DNA of 64,000 nucleotides from JBBCJR01 sp037190805 (GTDB taxonomy: Bacteria; Pseudomonadota; Alphaproteobacteria; Sphingomonadales; Sphingomonadaceae): NCBI GenBank assembly GCA_037190805.1, contig JBBCJR010000008.1, forward strand, positions 18,396-82,395. The letters run 5' to 3'. The position numbers were made by a program, and so were the translations under genes. Shown one piece after another: positions 26,901-37,143 of the stretch (the stretch's first letter is position 1; every line of letters begins with the position of its first letter). The notes under the pieces are model-generated. The model saw only the letters and a list, made by a program, of their open reading frames with translations. It was not told the origin of the DNA and ran no database searches.

Positions 26901-28190
26901 ATGACGAAGTTGCGTGTGGCTCTGGCGGGCCTGGGGACGGTCGGTGGTGGCGTGGTGAAGCTGCTGGATGCCAATCGCGCCCTGATCGAACGGCGTGCTG
27001 CGCGTCCCATCGAGGTCGTGGCGGTGTCGGCGCGCGATCGGAGTCGGGATCGGGGCGTCGATCTCGGCCGATTCGACTGGGTCGACGATCCCATCGCGCT
27101 CGCCGCCCGGGACGATGTCGATGTGGTTGTGGAGCTGATCGGCGGGTCCGACGGACCGGCGCTCGCGCTGGCGCGGGCCACGCTGGGATCCGGCAAGGCA
27201 TTCGTTACCGCCAACAAGGCGATGATCGCGCATCACGGTCTGGAACTGGCCGCCGCCGCCGAGCAGGCGAATGCCGCATTGAAATACGAGGCCGCGGTGG
27301 CGGGTGGCATTCCAGTCATCAAGGGCCTGCGCGAAGGCGCTGCGGCGAACGAGATAGCAACCGTCTATGGCATCCTCAACGGTACCTGCAATTATATCCT
27401 GTCGACCATGGAGCGCGAAGGGCGCGACTTTGGCGAGGTGCTGGCCGAGGCGCAGGCGCTCGGCTACGCCGAAGCCGACCCCAGTTTCGACATCGACGGC
27501 ATCGATGCGGCGCATAAGCTGTCGATCCTCGCCAGCCTGGCGTTCGGCACCAGGGTTGATTTCAACGCGGTAGCGATCAGCGGCATTCGGCCGGTCGCCG
27601 CAGCCGACATCGCTCATGCCGAAGCGCTGGGCTTCAAGATTCGCCTGGTCGGTGTCGCCCAGTCTGGCGAGGCCGGTCTGTTCCAGCGCGTCCATCCGTG
27701 CCTGGTGCCCTTGAGCCACCCGCTGGCCCATGTCGACGGCTCGCTGAACGCCGTGGTCGCCGAGGGTAATTTCGTCGGGCGCCTGTTCTTCGAAGGGCGC
27801 GGAGCGGGCGAGGGGCCGACGGCCAGCGCCGTCGTTGCCGACCTGATCGACATCGCGCGCGGCGAGTTTGGCCCCGCCTTCGCGATGCCGACGCAAAGCC
27901 TGGCTGCGCCCGGTACCGCGGATGCGGGCGCGCGCGAGGGGCGGGCCTATATCCGCTTCACGGTCGCGGACCGGCCGGGCGTTCTGGCTGAGATAACGGC
28001 GGCGACCCGCGATGCGGGAGTGTCGATCGAAAGCTTGATCCAGCGGGGTGGTCCGGCCGATGGCGGCGCCTATCTGGTCATGGTGACCCATCGCTGCGCA
28101 GAAGCAAGGGTGATGGATGCGCTGGCGCGGCTCAACGGATCCGACAGCCTCATCGCACCACCGATGTTGATGCACATCCTGGATTTCTGA
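26901..28190 (+). CDS. hom: homoserine dehydrogenase
   Basis: NAD(P)H-dependent reduction of aspartate semialdehyde to homoserine, the branch point to Met and Thr. ATG 26901 follows GGGGAT by 4 nt; 429 residues. Rossmann start VALAGLGTVGGGVVKLL; ELIGGSDGP; FVTANKAMIAHHG; catalytic region KYEAAVAGGIPVIKGLREG and NGTCNYILSTME with GYAEADPSFDIDGIDAAHK. A C-terminal ACT domain (about residues 350-429, YIRFTVADRPGVLAEITAA) indicates feedback control, normally by threonine. Its product feeds the MetZ route encoded at 18.6 kb after succinylation. Confidence 0.97.
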   Translation: MTKLRVALAGLGTVGGGVVKLLDANRALIERRAARPIEVVAVSARDRSRDRGVDLGRFDWVDDPIALAARDDVDVVVELIGGSDGPALALARATLGSGKAFVTANKAMIAHHGLELAAAAEQANAALKYEAAVAGGIPVIKGLREGAAANEIATVYGILNGTCNYILSTMEREGRDFGEVLAEAQALGYAEADPSFDIDGIDAAHKLSILASLAFGTRVDFNAVAISGIRPVAAADIAHAEALGFKIRLVGVAQSGEAGLFQRVHPCLVPLSHPLAHVDGSLNAVVAEGNFVGRLFFEGRGAGEGPTASAVVADLIDIARGEFGPAFAMPTQSLAAPGTADAGAREGRAYIRFTVADRPGVLAEITAATRDAGVSIESLIQRGGPADGGAYLVMVTHRCAEARVMDALARLNGSDSLIAPPMLMHILDF

Positions 28191-28380
28191 GGCCTCAGAA
28201 CCTGGGTGGATCGGCGGCGAACCGCGCCCCACCGGGAATTGCCCGGCAGGGGGCAGGCTGGCGCGCGCGTCTCGGCGGTGGTGAAGCCCGTTCCGACCCA
28301 CCAGCCTCGACTTTTTAACAATGCGAGGCTACCGCATCGGCCATCACGACCACCAATTCAGAAACGGAAAGATGCCCAAC

Positions 28381-29358
<978 letters not shown>

Positions 29359-29396
29359 CGGTCGACCGTCAGGGCCTGGTCTGCGGGAAGCGCGGA

Positions 29397-29915
29397 TCAG
29401 GCGTTGAGGTCGCGGGCGAGGATCAGGTCGTCGAAAAGCTGGTCGCCGACCTGAAACCGGCGCGTGCCGATGGCGGCGAACCCGTGCCGGCGGTAGAAGG
29501 AAATTGCCCTGTCATTGCGGGCATAGACCCCCAATAACAGCCGGGCGGCACCCTGTGCGCGGGCATGGTCGATCGCGCGGATCATCAATGCCGTCCCCGC
29601 GCCGCTCCCGTGCATGCGCGACAGCAGGTAGATGCGCTTCAACTCCAGATCACCGGGCCGTGTGTCGGGCAGGTCGGGCCGGGTGACCATCGCATAGCCC
29701 AGGGGTGCGCCGCCTGCCGTCGCTTCCACCAGCCAGCAGACCGCTGCGTCCGCGAGACAGCGCGCATAGCTTTGGGATGAGTGGTGACGCGGGATGTGGG
29801 CGACGATCGCTTCGCCCGGCAGGATGCCTGCGAAGCCGTCCAGAAAGGTGGCGGCGCCGATCAGGGCCAGACGGTCGGTATCGGCGGCCGTGGCGGTGCG
29901 GATTGTCCAGTCCAT
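29397..29915 (-). CDS. GNAT-family N-acetyltransferase
   Basis: 172 residues, single GNAT domain. Acetyl-CoA binding motif A is visible as ELKRIYLLSRMHGSGAGTALMIRAI (R/Q-x-x-G-x-G/A variant GSGAG), motif B as LLLGVYARNDRAISFYRRHGFAAIGTRRFQVG. Substrate unknown. It converges with glpX and is divergent from recJ, sharing a short upstream region with it. Confidence 0.9.
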   Translation of the reverse strand: MDWTIRTATAADTDRLALIGAATFLDGFAGILPGEAIVAHIPRHHSSQSYARCLADAAVCWLVEATAGGAPLGYAMVTRPDLPDTRPGDLELKRIYLLSRMHGSGAGTALMIRAIDHARAQGAARLLLGVYARNDRAISFYRRHGFAAIGTRRFQVGDQLFDDLILARDLNA

Positions 29916-29986
29916 CGCGGCCCCATAGCGTGACCGAGGTCCCAGTGACGATTCCTTTCCAGCGCCATGTCGGCTACATCGAACCC

Positions 29987-31729
29987 ATGACCAGTTCCGT
30001 CTTCGGCGTTACCCGCTCCATCCTCGGCCAGCCCTGGCATTGGCGCGGCGGCGGCGCGGGGATCGATGATCTGGCGACCCAGCTTTATCTCGCACGCGGT
30101 TGTCCGCGCGACGATCTCGATCGGCATCGGCAGCCGACGATTCGCGACTGGATGCCCGACCCGTCGATCTTCCGCGACATGGACAAGGCCGCCATGCGCC
30201 TGGCCGACGCCGTGGAACGGAATGAAAGGGTGGTCGTCTTTGGCGACTATGACGTCGATGGCGCCACGTCGGCCGCATTGCTGATCCGCCTGCTTCGGGC
30301 GCTGGGCATCTCGCCAGGCTACTATATCCCGGACCGGCTGATGGAGGGCTATGGTCCGTCCGGTGAGGCGTTGGTGCGGTTGAAGGCCGAAGGTGCCGAC
30401 CTCGTCGTCACCGTTGATTGCGGCGCCCAGGCCTTCGACGCGCTGGCTGCGGCGGCAGCGGCTGGTCTGGAAGTGGTGGTGGTCGATCATCACCAATGCT
30501 CCACGGCGCTGCCCGTCGCCCATGCGCTGGTTAATCCGAACCGGCTGGATGAGGGGGAGGGCGCCGCCCATCGTCATCTCGCGGCGGTGGGCGTCGCGTT
30601 CCTGCTGGCGGCGGCGGTGGTGCGCGAACTGCGTCGACGCGGCGCCTTCGCCCGGCGGGCGGAGCCGAAGCTGACGGACCTGCTCGATATCGTGGCGCTG
30701 GGCACCGTTGCCGACGTCGTGCCACTCAAGGGGCTCAACCGGGCACTCGTCGCCCAGGGGCTTAAGGTCATGGCGATGCGGCGGAACATCGGCCTTGCCG
30801 CCCTTGTCGACGTTGCGCGGCTGACCCGGGCCCCGACCGCCACAGACCTCGGCTTCGCTTTGGGGCCGCGTATCAATGCCGGCGGGCGCGTTGGCAAATC
30901 CGACCTCGGCGTCAGGCTGCTTACGACGGAAAACGCAGAAGAAGCGGCGGCCATTGCCGCAGAGCTGGATGCGCTCAACGAAGCCCGGCGCGCGGTCGAG
31001 GCGGCCGTCGCCGAACAAGCGGAAGCCGCCGCGCGCCTGACCGTCAACGCGTCGGTCGCTGTGGTGGCGGGCGAGGGATGGCACGCGGGCGTCATCGGCA
31101 TCGTCGCCGGCCGCCTCAAGGAACGACTGGGCAAGCCAGTGATCGTCGTCGGCATCGACGAGGCGGGCATCGGCAAGGGTTCGGGCAGATCGATCGCCGG
31201 CGTCGACCTAGGGAGCGCGGTGATCGCGGCGCGGGAAAGCGGGCTGCTGGAGGCCGGCGGCGGCCATGCCATGGCGGCGGGGTTGACGGTGCGCGCCGGG
31301 CAGGTGGCGGCGTTGGCGGAATTCCTGGACCAGCGACTGGCCGGCGATGTCGTGCGGGCAAGGGCCGGGGCCGCGCTGCTCCTCGATTGCGCGCTGGCGC
31401 CGGCGGGCGTGTCGGTCGACCTTGCGGAGATGCTGGAGGGCGCCGGGCCCTATGGCGCGGGCTGGCCAGCGCCCAAGATCGCCGCAGGGCCAATGACGGT
31501 GGTCAAATGCGATATCGTCGGCAACGGTCATGTTCGCGCGATCCTCGCCGGGCGGGATGGGGCGCGGGTGAAGGCGGTCGCCTTTCGTCATGCCGATACC
31601 GAGCTGGGGGGAGCGCTGATGCGCGCCAACGGACGGCCCCTGTTCGTCGCCGGACGGGTCAAGCGGGACGACTGGGGCAGCCGGCCGAGCGCCGAGCTCC
31701 ATCTGGAAGATGCGGCGTGGGCCGATTGA
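29987..31729 (+). CDS. recJ: single-stranded-DNA-specific exonuclease RecJ
   Basis: 5'-3' ssDNA exonuclease for recombination and mismatch repair, DHH/DHHA1 superfamily. ATG 29987 gives MTSSVFGVTRSILGQPWHWR (580 residues); a GTG at 29945 with GAGG 5 nt upstream is an alternative that adds 14 residues. DHH motifs: VVVFGDYDVDGATSAALL (I), VVTVDCGAQAFDAL (II), VVVVDHHQ (III, DHH). Domain 2: GPRINAGGRVGKSDLGVRLL, and the DHHA1 end GRSIAGVDLG... GGGHAMAAGLT. A C-terminal OB domain follows. Confidence 0.95.
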   Translation: MTSSVFGVTRSILGQPWHWRGGGAGIDDLATQLYLARGCPRDDLDRHRQPTIRDWMPDPSIFRDMDKAAMRLADAVERNERVVVFGDYDVDGATSAALLIRLLRALGISPGYYIPDRLMEGYGPSGEALVRLKAEGADLVVTVDCGAQAFDALAAAAAAGLEVVVVDHHQCSTALPVAHALVNPNRLDEGEGAAHRHLAAVGVAFLLAAAVVRELRRRGAFARRAEPKLTDLLDIVALGTVADVVPLKGLNRALVAQGLKVMAMRRNIGLAALVDVARLTRAPTATDLGFALGPRINAGGRVGKSDLGVRLLTTENAEEAAAIAAELDALNEARRAVEAAVAEQAEAAARLTVNASVAVVAGEGWHAGVIGIVAGRLKERLGKPVIVVGIDEAGIGKGSGRSIAGVDLGSAVIAARESGLLEAGGGHAMAAGLTVRAGQVAALAEFLDQRLAGDVVRARAGAALLLDCALAPAGVSVDLAEMLEGAGPYGAGWPAPKIAAGPMTVVKCDIVGNGHVRAILAGRDGARVKAVAFRHADTELGGALMRANGRPLFVAGRVKRDDWGSRPSAELHLEDAAWAD

Positions 31730-31740
31730 CAGGACATCGC

Positions 31741-31769
31741 TTGACCCATGACCCCCGCTGAGGCTAAGC
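31741..31769 (+). promoter_or_regulatory. candidate tRNA-Glu promoter
   Basis: TTGACC, 17-nt spacer, CTAAGC, 15 nt before the mature tRNA 5' end. Confidence 0.45.
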
Positions 31770-31784
31770 GCACCCGGCCCATGC

Positions 31785-31859
31785 GGCCCCTTCGTCTAGC
31801 GGTTAGGACGCGGCCCTTTCACGGCTGAAACACGGGTTCGATTCCCGTAGGGGTCACCA
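31785..31859 (+). tRNA. tRNA-Glu (anticodon TTC)
   Basis: Acceptor GGCCCCT pairs with AGGGGTC; D arm GTCTAGCGGTTAGGAC; anticodon stem CGGCC/GGCTG with loop CTTTCAC (anticodon at 31818-31820); T arm ACGGG-TTCGATT-CCCGT; discriminator A and an encoded CCA. Confidence 0.97.
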
Positions 31860-32100
31860 TTTCAATGGATTCAATAGTTTAATCTAAACTTTGATTCCTG
31901 TGCCCAGCGATTTTTCGTGGGCGGATGTAGGGTTGTATCTCCTCAAACGGTTGCCGAATGGTTCGGGAAGATCCAGGCCGCGATGTGGCCCATGCTGGGC
32001 CGCCCCGGCCGAATATTTTGGTGGTGTCGCTTCACCGTCGATACACGGCGGCTTCCCCCGCGAGTGCACGCCACCCGTTGCGGTCATCCCATAGCCCCCT

Positions 32101-32625
32101 ATGGTCAGCCAGATGATGCGCATCGTCGAAGTGACCGTGAACGATCGAATGCAGAAGGGATATCGCTACATCCGTTCCGTCCCCATGGGAGAGGAATTCG
32201 ACCCCAGCTTCCTGCCGGATCTTACGCCCGCTGCAATGCTCGAGCTGGGCGTTTTCTGCGGAAAGTACATGACGGACTGCAAGGACGAATTTCCTGCGAG
32301 CTGGTTCGAGAACGCCAAGCTGGCCAACGGTCGTCCGGACTGCTCCTTGAACTATTTCGGTGTGCGCGCGAGTTCTCCCCTCTCCGTATGGGTCGAGAAG
32401 GGATGGATACACCCGGACGATCCGCGCGGGTGGTTCCAATGGTACTGTCGATATTATTCCGGCAGAAGGATGGAGGAAGAAGATTACCGCCAGATCGAAC
32501 GTTGGAGAGCGTTTAGACGTCACGCATCGCAAGTTCGGAAGCATTGCAATGTCGGCGATCCCTTCTGTCGTCCCAGGCAAAGGCAGGCATTGCTGCAGTG
32601 GGCTTATGACAGCCGGCTTCTCTGA
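32101..32625 (+). CDS. conserved hypothetical protein next to tRNA-Glu
   Basis: 174 residues, soluble, no signal peptide. ATG 32101 or the in-frame ATGs at 32113/32116 could be the start; none has a good ribosome binding site. N-terminal half: VPMGEEFDPSFLPDLTPAAM and ELGVFCGKYMTDCKDEFPASW. The most distinctive part is about residues 87-125: FGVRASSPLSVWVEKGW, IHPDDPRGWFQWYCRYYSGRR, then FRRHASQVRKHC and RPRQRQALLQWAYDSR. From memory this Trp-rich family occurs in scattered bacteria and in fungi and has no assigned function. The gene sits 240 nt after a tRNA, a common insertion point, but I see no integrase or repeated tRNA end. Confidence 0.7.
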   Translation: MVSQMMRIVEVTVNDRMQKGYRYIRSVPMGEEFDPSFLPDLTPAAMLELGVFCGKYMTDCKDEFPASWFENAKLANGRPDCSLNYFGVRASSPLSVWVEKGWIHPDDPRGWFQWYCRYYSGRRMEEEDYRQIERWRAFRRHASQVRKHCNVGDPFCRPRQRQALLQWAYDSRLL

Positions 32626-32792
32626 CCGGCTACCGATATCAGAAGCGGATGCGGGCGTTCATGGGGGGTGTTTGTCTCGGCGTTCTGAAGAGCTGTGGCC
32701 TTTAGCGGGAGTAGCTTGCCTGGGACGGTCCTTTTTCCGGCCGAATACGTTATCAGGGATGTGACCTTCCCTGCCGATGGAATCCCGCCCTC

Positions 32793-33491
32793 TTGATCCG
32801 TGTCGCCAGCTACAACATTCGCAAGGCCATCGCCTCCGATCGCCGTCGCCGTCCGGACCGAATCGTCGAGGTCCTGCGCGAGGTCGATGCCGACATCATC
32901 GCCCTGCAAGAGGCGGACCGGAGGTTCGGCGCCCGGGCCAGCGCCATTCCCTTCACCATGCTGGCCGAACACAGCGACTACATGCCGGTGCCGTTCGATG
33001 TTCGCCATGGCAGCATGGGATGGCACGGCAACGCGCTGCTGATCCGCAAGACGGGGACGATCCTGCGTCATCAGACACTGATCTTGCCGACACTGGAGCC
33101 GCGCGGAGCGGTGCTGGCCGATGTCGCGGTGAACGGTCTGACCGTGCGGGTCGTGGGCATGCACCTCGATCTGTCGGGCCTGTGGCGGCGGCGGCAGGCG
33201 AACGCTATCCTTAGCCAACTATCCGAGCAACCCGATCGACTGCCGACGGTCATGATGGGCGACCTCAATGAATGGCGGCAATTGGGCGGGTGTCTGGCGG
33301 ATTTCGGCCAGTGTCACCGGATTGTCGAAACGGCGCCAAGCTTCCACGCGCGCCAGCCGCTGGCGCGCCTGGACCGGATCATCGTCAGTTCCGATGTGTC
33401 GGTCGAGGAAACCGGCGTGCACAGGTCGTTGGCGGCCCGCACGGCGTCGGATCATTTGCCGGTGTGGGCCCGGATCAGCCTGAAGGGCTGA
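32793..33491 (+). CDS. endonuclease/exonuclease/phosphatase-family protein
   Basis: 232 residues, EEP fold (DNase I-like metal phosphodiesterase). TTG start at 32793 gives the usual LIRVASYNIRKAIASDRRRRPDRI opening. Metal/catalytic motifs in order: SYNIRKA (Asn), DIIALQEAD (Glu metal ligand), VVGMHLDLSG (His), TVMMGDLNEW (Asp/Asn pair) and ASDHLPVWARI (Asp-His). All key residues are present. Substrate could be DNA, a phospholipid or another phosphodiester. The gene ends 17 nt inside the converging opgH. Confidence 0.88.
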   Translation: MIRVASYNIRKAIASDRRRRPDRIVEVLREVDADIIALQEADRRFGARASAIPFTMLAEHSDYMPVPFDVRHGSMGWHGNALLIRKTGTILRHQTLILPTLEPRGAVLADVAVNGLTVRVVGMHLDLSGLWRRRQANAILSQLSEQPDRLPTVMMGDLNEWRQLGGCLADFGQCHRIVETAPSFHARQPLARLDRIIVSSDVSVEETGVHRSLAARTASDHLPVWARISLKG

Positions 33492-35487
33492 GCCGGCCAG
33501 CCAGACGTTCCCGGTGAATGGGCGAGATCGCGGGCCCGATCGGGTCTCCGCCCGAGGTTGCGAAGCGCGCGTCCCCGGCGCCGCGCAGTTCCTCCGGGCT
33601 CAGGAACAGGCCCCATTCCCTGGCGCCGATGCCAAGATCGAGGCGCGAGGTGAGCGCGGCGAGAAATGGTGCCGCCAGCAAGCCGCCGGTGACGGGCAGC
33701 ATCCATAGCGCGGCGACCGGATCGGCGAGACCGAGCAAGCCGAACAGGCCGCCCAGAAAGAGATGCGGGCGATAGTGACGCAGCGCATCCTCGAGTGGGA
33801 TGCCGCGACTTTCGCGGGTCTGCGGCGCCCAGCCGGTTTTGCGGCCGCGCAGGATGTCGATCACCGCCAGGGTCTGGGTCAGCATCGACGCCGGAGCCAT
33901 CAGGATCGACAGCGGAATCTCGATGGCAACGCTGGCGAGGATGCGGCCGCTCCCCCCGAAGGCCGCGCGCCGCTCACGGTCGGCAAGCGCCCAAGCGGTC
34001 GCCATCAGCTTCGGACCGAACAGCAGGAGAGCGGTCAGGGCCAATATCCAGCCCGAGGGTGCGATACCGATCAGGTAGCTGGTGTCGCGAATCTGGGCGA
34101 CCGCCGCCGTCAGCAGGAGCAGCAGCCACAGGGGCGAGGTCAGATAGGCCGATGCCCCGATCAGCAGTTGCAAACGGTTCACCCAACGAAAGCCCGCGCT
34201 GTCGAGGATACGAAGATGCTGGAGATTGCCCTGACACCAGCGCCGGTCGCGGATGGCGTGATCAACCGGGGTGGGAGGATATTCCTCGTAGCTTTCGTCC
34301 ATCATCACCATGTGGACGGCCCAGCCCCGCCGGCGCAGAAGGGCCGCTTCCACCATGTCGTGGCTGAGGATGTGGCCGCCGAACGGTTCGCGCCCCGTCA
34401 GGATGGGCAGGCCGCAGCTTTCGGCAAAGGCACGCGTGCGGATGATGGCATTGTGGCCCCAGAAGGTCGCTTCCGAGCCCGACCACCACATCAGCCCCGC
34501 CGTCGCCAGCGGGCCGTAGAGGCGCGAGGCGAATTGCTGCCAGCGGGCGAACAAGGTGCCGCCATTGACGACGATCGGTACCGTCTGGAGCAGTCCGACG
34601 CCGGGATAGCGATCCATCGCCACCGCCAGCCGCGCCATGGTCGGGCCGCTGACCAGACTGTCAGCGTCGAGGACCAGCATATAGTCGTAGGCGCCGCCGT
34701 GGTTCTCCACCCATTCCGCGACATTGCCAGGCTTGCGGCCGTGATTGACCAGCCGGCGACGGTAGTGGAGCGGCACCCGGCTGCGACTTTTGAGCGCGCG
34801 GAAGGCCGCATGTTCGGCGGCGAAGGCGGCGATGCCGGAATCGCTGAGGACGAAGAAGCTGAACCGGCTTTCAGCGCCGATCGCGGCGATCGAATTCAGC
34901 ATCGCATCGATCCGCCTGAAGACGGCATCGACATCCTCGTTGTGGATCGGCATCAGAATCGCGGTTCGCCCCTCGGGCTGGGTCACAGGCGAGCGATCGC
35001 GGAACAGCCCGGAATATTGTCCGGTCATCAGCAGCGCGAAGCCAATGGCCGAGCCGCAGAAACCGAACGAGATCCAGGCGAACAGCGGAAAGAACAGGGC
35101 CAGAATAGCCCCGTCCCAAAGGTCCAGCCCGTCGCGCATCAGAGCGACGCGGATTTCCGTTCCGGCAGCGACGGCGAGGACAAGCGTGATCATGATCAGC
35201 AGCAGGCGGCGGGCCAGCATGTCGTTCGGGGCCGTCGACGGCTGGCGATCGGTGACCGGCGCCACATCCAGCCGCTGCACTGGCATTGCCAGCGGCGTTG
35301 GCGGCGGCATGTCGCCCACGGTGGAGATCACATCGTGCACGACCGGCGGCGCATCGTCCTTTTCTTCGACGGCGCTTGCGCGGCGGGGTATGAAGTGAAA
35401 GCTGGACCTGGCGGTCACATTGTCTCCTGCCGAAGGTTCGGGTGGGGCGCTATCCAAAACCCGGTCGGTCGGGAACCGTTCCGTCAT
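33475..35487 (-). CDS. opgH: glucans biosynthesis glucosyltransferase H
   Basis: Inner-membrane GT2 that makes the beta-1,2 backbone of osmoregulated periplasmic glucans from UDP-glucose and extrudes it. 670 residues. N-terminal cytoplasmic tail of about 90 residues, two membrane helices (LLLIMITLVLAVAAGTEI; ILALFFPLFAWISFGF), GT2 domain with TAILMPIHNEDVDAVFRRI, MLVLDADSLVSGPT and the processive-enzyme motif RDRRWCQGNLQHL, then four to five C-terminal helices. Its ATG overlaps the opgG stop (ATGA at 35487-35484), so it is the second gene of an opgGH operon. The 3' end overlaps the EEP gene by 17 nt. Confidence 0.95.
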   Translation of the reverse strand: MTERFPTDRVLDSAPPEPSAGDNVTARSSFHFIPRRASAVEEKDDAPPVVHDVISTVGDMPPPTPLAMPVQRLDVAPVTDRQPSTAPNDMLARRLLLIMITLVLAVAAGTEIRVALMRDGLDLWDGAILALFFPLFAWISFGFCGSAIGFALLMTGQYSGLFRDRSPVTQPEGRTAILMPIHNEDVDAVFRRIDAMLNSIAAIGAESRFSFFVLSDSGIAAFAAEHAAFRALKSRSRVPLHYRRRLVNHGRKPGNVAEWVENHGGAYDYMLVLDADSLVSGPTMARLAVAMDRYPGVGLLQTVPIVVNGGTLFARWQQFASRLYGPLATAGLMWWSGSEATFWGHNAIIRTRAFAESCGLPILTGREPFGGHILSHDMVEAALLRRRGWAVHMVMMDESYEEYPPTPVDHAIRDRRWCQGNLQHLRILDSAGFRWVNRLQLLIGASAYLTSPLWLLLLLTAAVAQIRDTSYLIGIAPSGWILALTALLLFGPKLMATAWALADRERRAAFGGSGRILASVAIEIPLSILMAPASMLTQTLAVIDILRGRKTGWAPQTRESRGIPLEDALRHYRPHLFLGGLFGLLGLADPVAALWMLPVTGGLLAAPFLAALTSRLDLGIGAREWGLFLSPEELRGAGDARFATSGGDPIGPAISPIHRERLAGRLSPSG

Positions 35488-37016
35488 CGGTAAAGCTGAT
35501 AGACCAGAGTTTCGCTCAGAACATCGGTCCCGCGGGCCAACCAGACCCGAAGATCGGCCGGTTCATCGCTGGCCGGGGCGATATCGAGCATCAGCCGCCA
35601 CCGTCCGGACTGATTGGCCAGCGGATAGGCGCTGGACGCGATCAACTCGCCACGCGACAGTTCGACCATCGGCTTGACGCCGCTCTCGCGATCGAGCCCG
35701 ACGAGGCCCGGTCCGGTGAAATCCGCGACCAGCTTGGTGACGCCCGGCAGCGGTGGATGGCCGGGCCGGCCCCCCACGCCCGTCCAGGTGTCGGTGACGA
35801 TCGCTCCTCGTGAGGGCTCGGGCTCGCCCTCGCCCCAGTGGAGACGATAGCGCAATTCGAACGTCGCGCCGCCACGCGCCGGGGCGGCGGGTGTCCAGAA
35901 GGCAACGATATTGTCGTCGGTCTCCGACTGGGTCGGGATTTCATAGAGCATCACCGAACCCGCTCCCCAGCCCTCCAGAGGTTCCGCCCACAGACTGGGG
36001 CGCTTTTCGTAGAAAACCCCGTCATCCTGATAGTGGAGAAAATTGCGGTCGCGCTGCAGCAGGCCGAAGCCTTTCGGATTCGCGTCGACAAAGCTGTTGG
36101 TGATCGTCCGCGGCGGGTTGATCAGCGGCCGCCAGATTCGCTGACCGGTGCCGGTAACGATCGACAATCCGTCGGAATCATGGATTTCCGGGCGCCAGTC
36201 GACCGCCTGGGCGCGGTTGCCTTCACCATACCAGAACATGCTGGTCATCGGCGCGAAGCCCAGCCGCTGGACGTCGCGGCGCAGTCGGATGAAGGCGTCG
36301 ACGTCCTGGACGATGCCTTTCGGCGTCTGGCGCGAGATGAACTTATAGGCGCCGGCGACGCTGGGCCCGTCGAGCAGCGCATAGACGGTGACGCCGTCCT
36401 CCGGACCGCGTTCCAGCCAGAAATGGGTGAAGACCGGAAACTCCTCGGCCCCGTCGATGCCGGTGTCGATGGCGAGACCGCGGGCGGACAGACCATATTG
36501 ATTCTCGGCCCCCGCCGTGCGGAAATAGGATGCACCCTGGAAGGCGAGCCAGTCGCCGATCCCACCGGGGTTCATCACCCGAAAGCCGGCGAAACCGCCT
36601 TCCTTGTCCAGCACCGTAACCGGATGATCGGGTGTCATATCGAACAGCGCGGCGTCATAAGACAGGGCGCTGGCGCGACCATTTTCGACCACGAAGATCG
36701 AGACCGGCATCGGGGCCATGCGGTGGATGGGGAAAAATCGCACGCCCGTGCCGCCTTGAGCATCGCCCCACAGCGTACGGTCGGGCCGATACTGAATATG
36801 ATTGAGCGCGTCGTAGGTGACCGCCGAAGCGCCTGCGACGGGACTGATCGGCCGGTAGGACGCGCGTGACAGGGCGACGGCCCGCGCCTTCAGGGCATCC
36901 CACGAAAATCGTTCGGGACGGCCCAGCCTCATGCCAGGCACGGCTGCCAGTCCCGGGCCAGCCGTCATCAGGGCGCCGAGCGCGATCAGCAGGTCCCGGC
37001 GATTGAATCCGTTCAT
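35484..37016 (-). CDS. opgG: periplasmic glucans biosynthesis protein OpgG/OpgD
   Basis: Periplasmic beta-sandwich protein needed for glucan backbone/branch formation. ATG 37016 gives MNGFNRRDLLIALGALMTAG; the twin arginine NRRDLLIAL resembles a Tat signal, which is a feature of OpgD more than of Sec-exported OpgG. 510 residues, family size. Motifs: YRPDRTLWGDAQGGTGVRFF, LFDMTPDHPVTVLDKEGGFAGFRVM, FQGASYFRTAGAENQYGLSARGLAIDTG and FLHYQDDGVFYEKRPSLWAEP. Precedes and overlaps opgH. The 338-nt upstream region holds a terminator-like hairpin (separate entry). Confidence 0.92.
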   Translation of the reverse strand: MNGFNRRDLLIALGALMTAGPGLAAVPGMRLGRPERFSWDALKARAVALSRASYRPISPVAGASAVTYDALNHIQYRPDRTLWGDAQGGTGVRFFPIHRMAPMPVSIFVVENGRASALSYDAALFDMTPDHPVTVLDKEGGFAGFRVMNPGGIGDWLAFQGASYFRTAGAENQYGLSARGLAIDTGIDGAEEFPVFTHFWLERGPEDGVTVYALLDGPSVAGAYKFISRQTPKGIVQDVDAFIRLRRDVQRLGFAPMTSMFWYGEGNRAQAVDWRPEIHDSDGLSIVTGTGQRIWRPLINPPRTITNSFVDANPKGFGLLQRDRNFLHYQDDGVFYEKRPSLWAEPLEGWGAGSVMLYEIPTQSETDDNIVAFWTPAAPARGGATFELRYRLHWGEGEPEPSRGAIVTDTWTGVGGRPGHPPLPGVTKLVADFTGPGLVGLDRESGVKPMVELSRGELIASSAYPLANQSGRWRLMLDIAPASDEPADLRVWLARGTDVLSETLVYQLYR

Positions 37017-37100
37017 TGCCGCCATGTGGGTTGGAAGCCGGTCGGATTGCAAGTCGTCGGCGGTACTTTCAACGGCCGGACGGGTCGTTTCGCCGATGAT

Positions 37101-37143
37101 GGAAAAAGACAAAGCCCCGCCGCGGGGGGACCTGCGGCGGGGC
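37101..37143 (-). terminator. terminator-like hairpin in the opgG leader (attenuator or sRNA end)
   Basis: Minus strand: GCCCCGCCGC, 10-nt loop AGGTCCCCCC, GCGGCGGGGC (perfect 10 bp), then TTTGTCTTTTT. It lies 85 nt upstream of the opgG start in the direction of opgG transcription. The 210 nt further upstream (to pgl) encode no credible protein, so the hairpin ends either a small RNA or a conditional leader transcript. Confidence 0.75.

Noticed and set aside
31785..32625. Genomic island integrated at tRNA-Glu
   Set aside because: No integrase and no second copy of the tRNA 3' end seen downstream; the next genes are ordinary.
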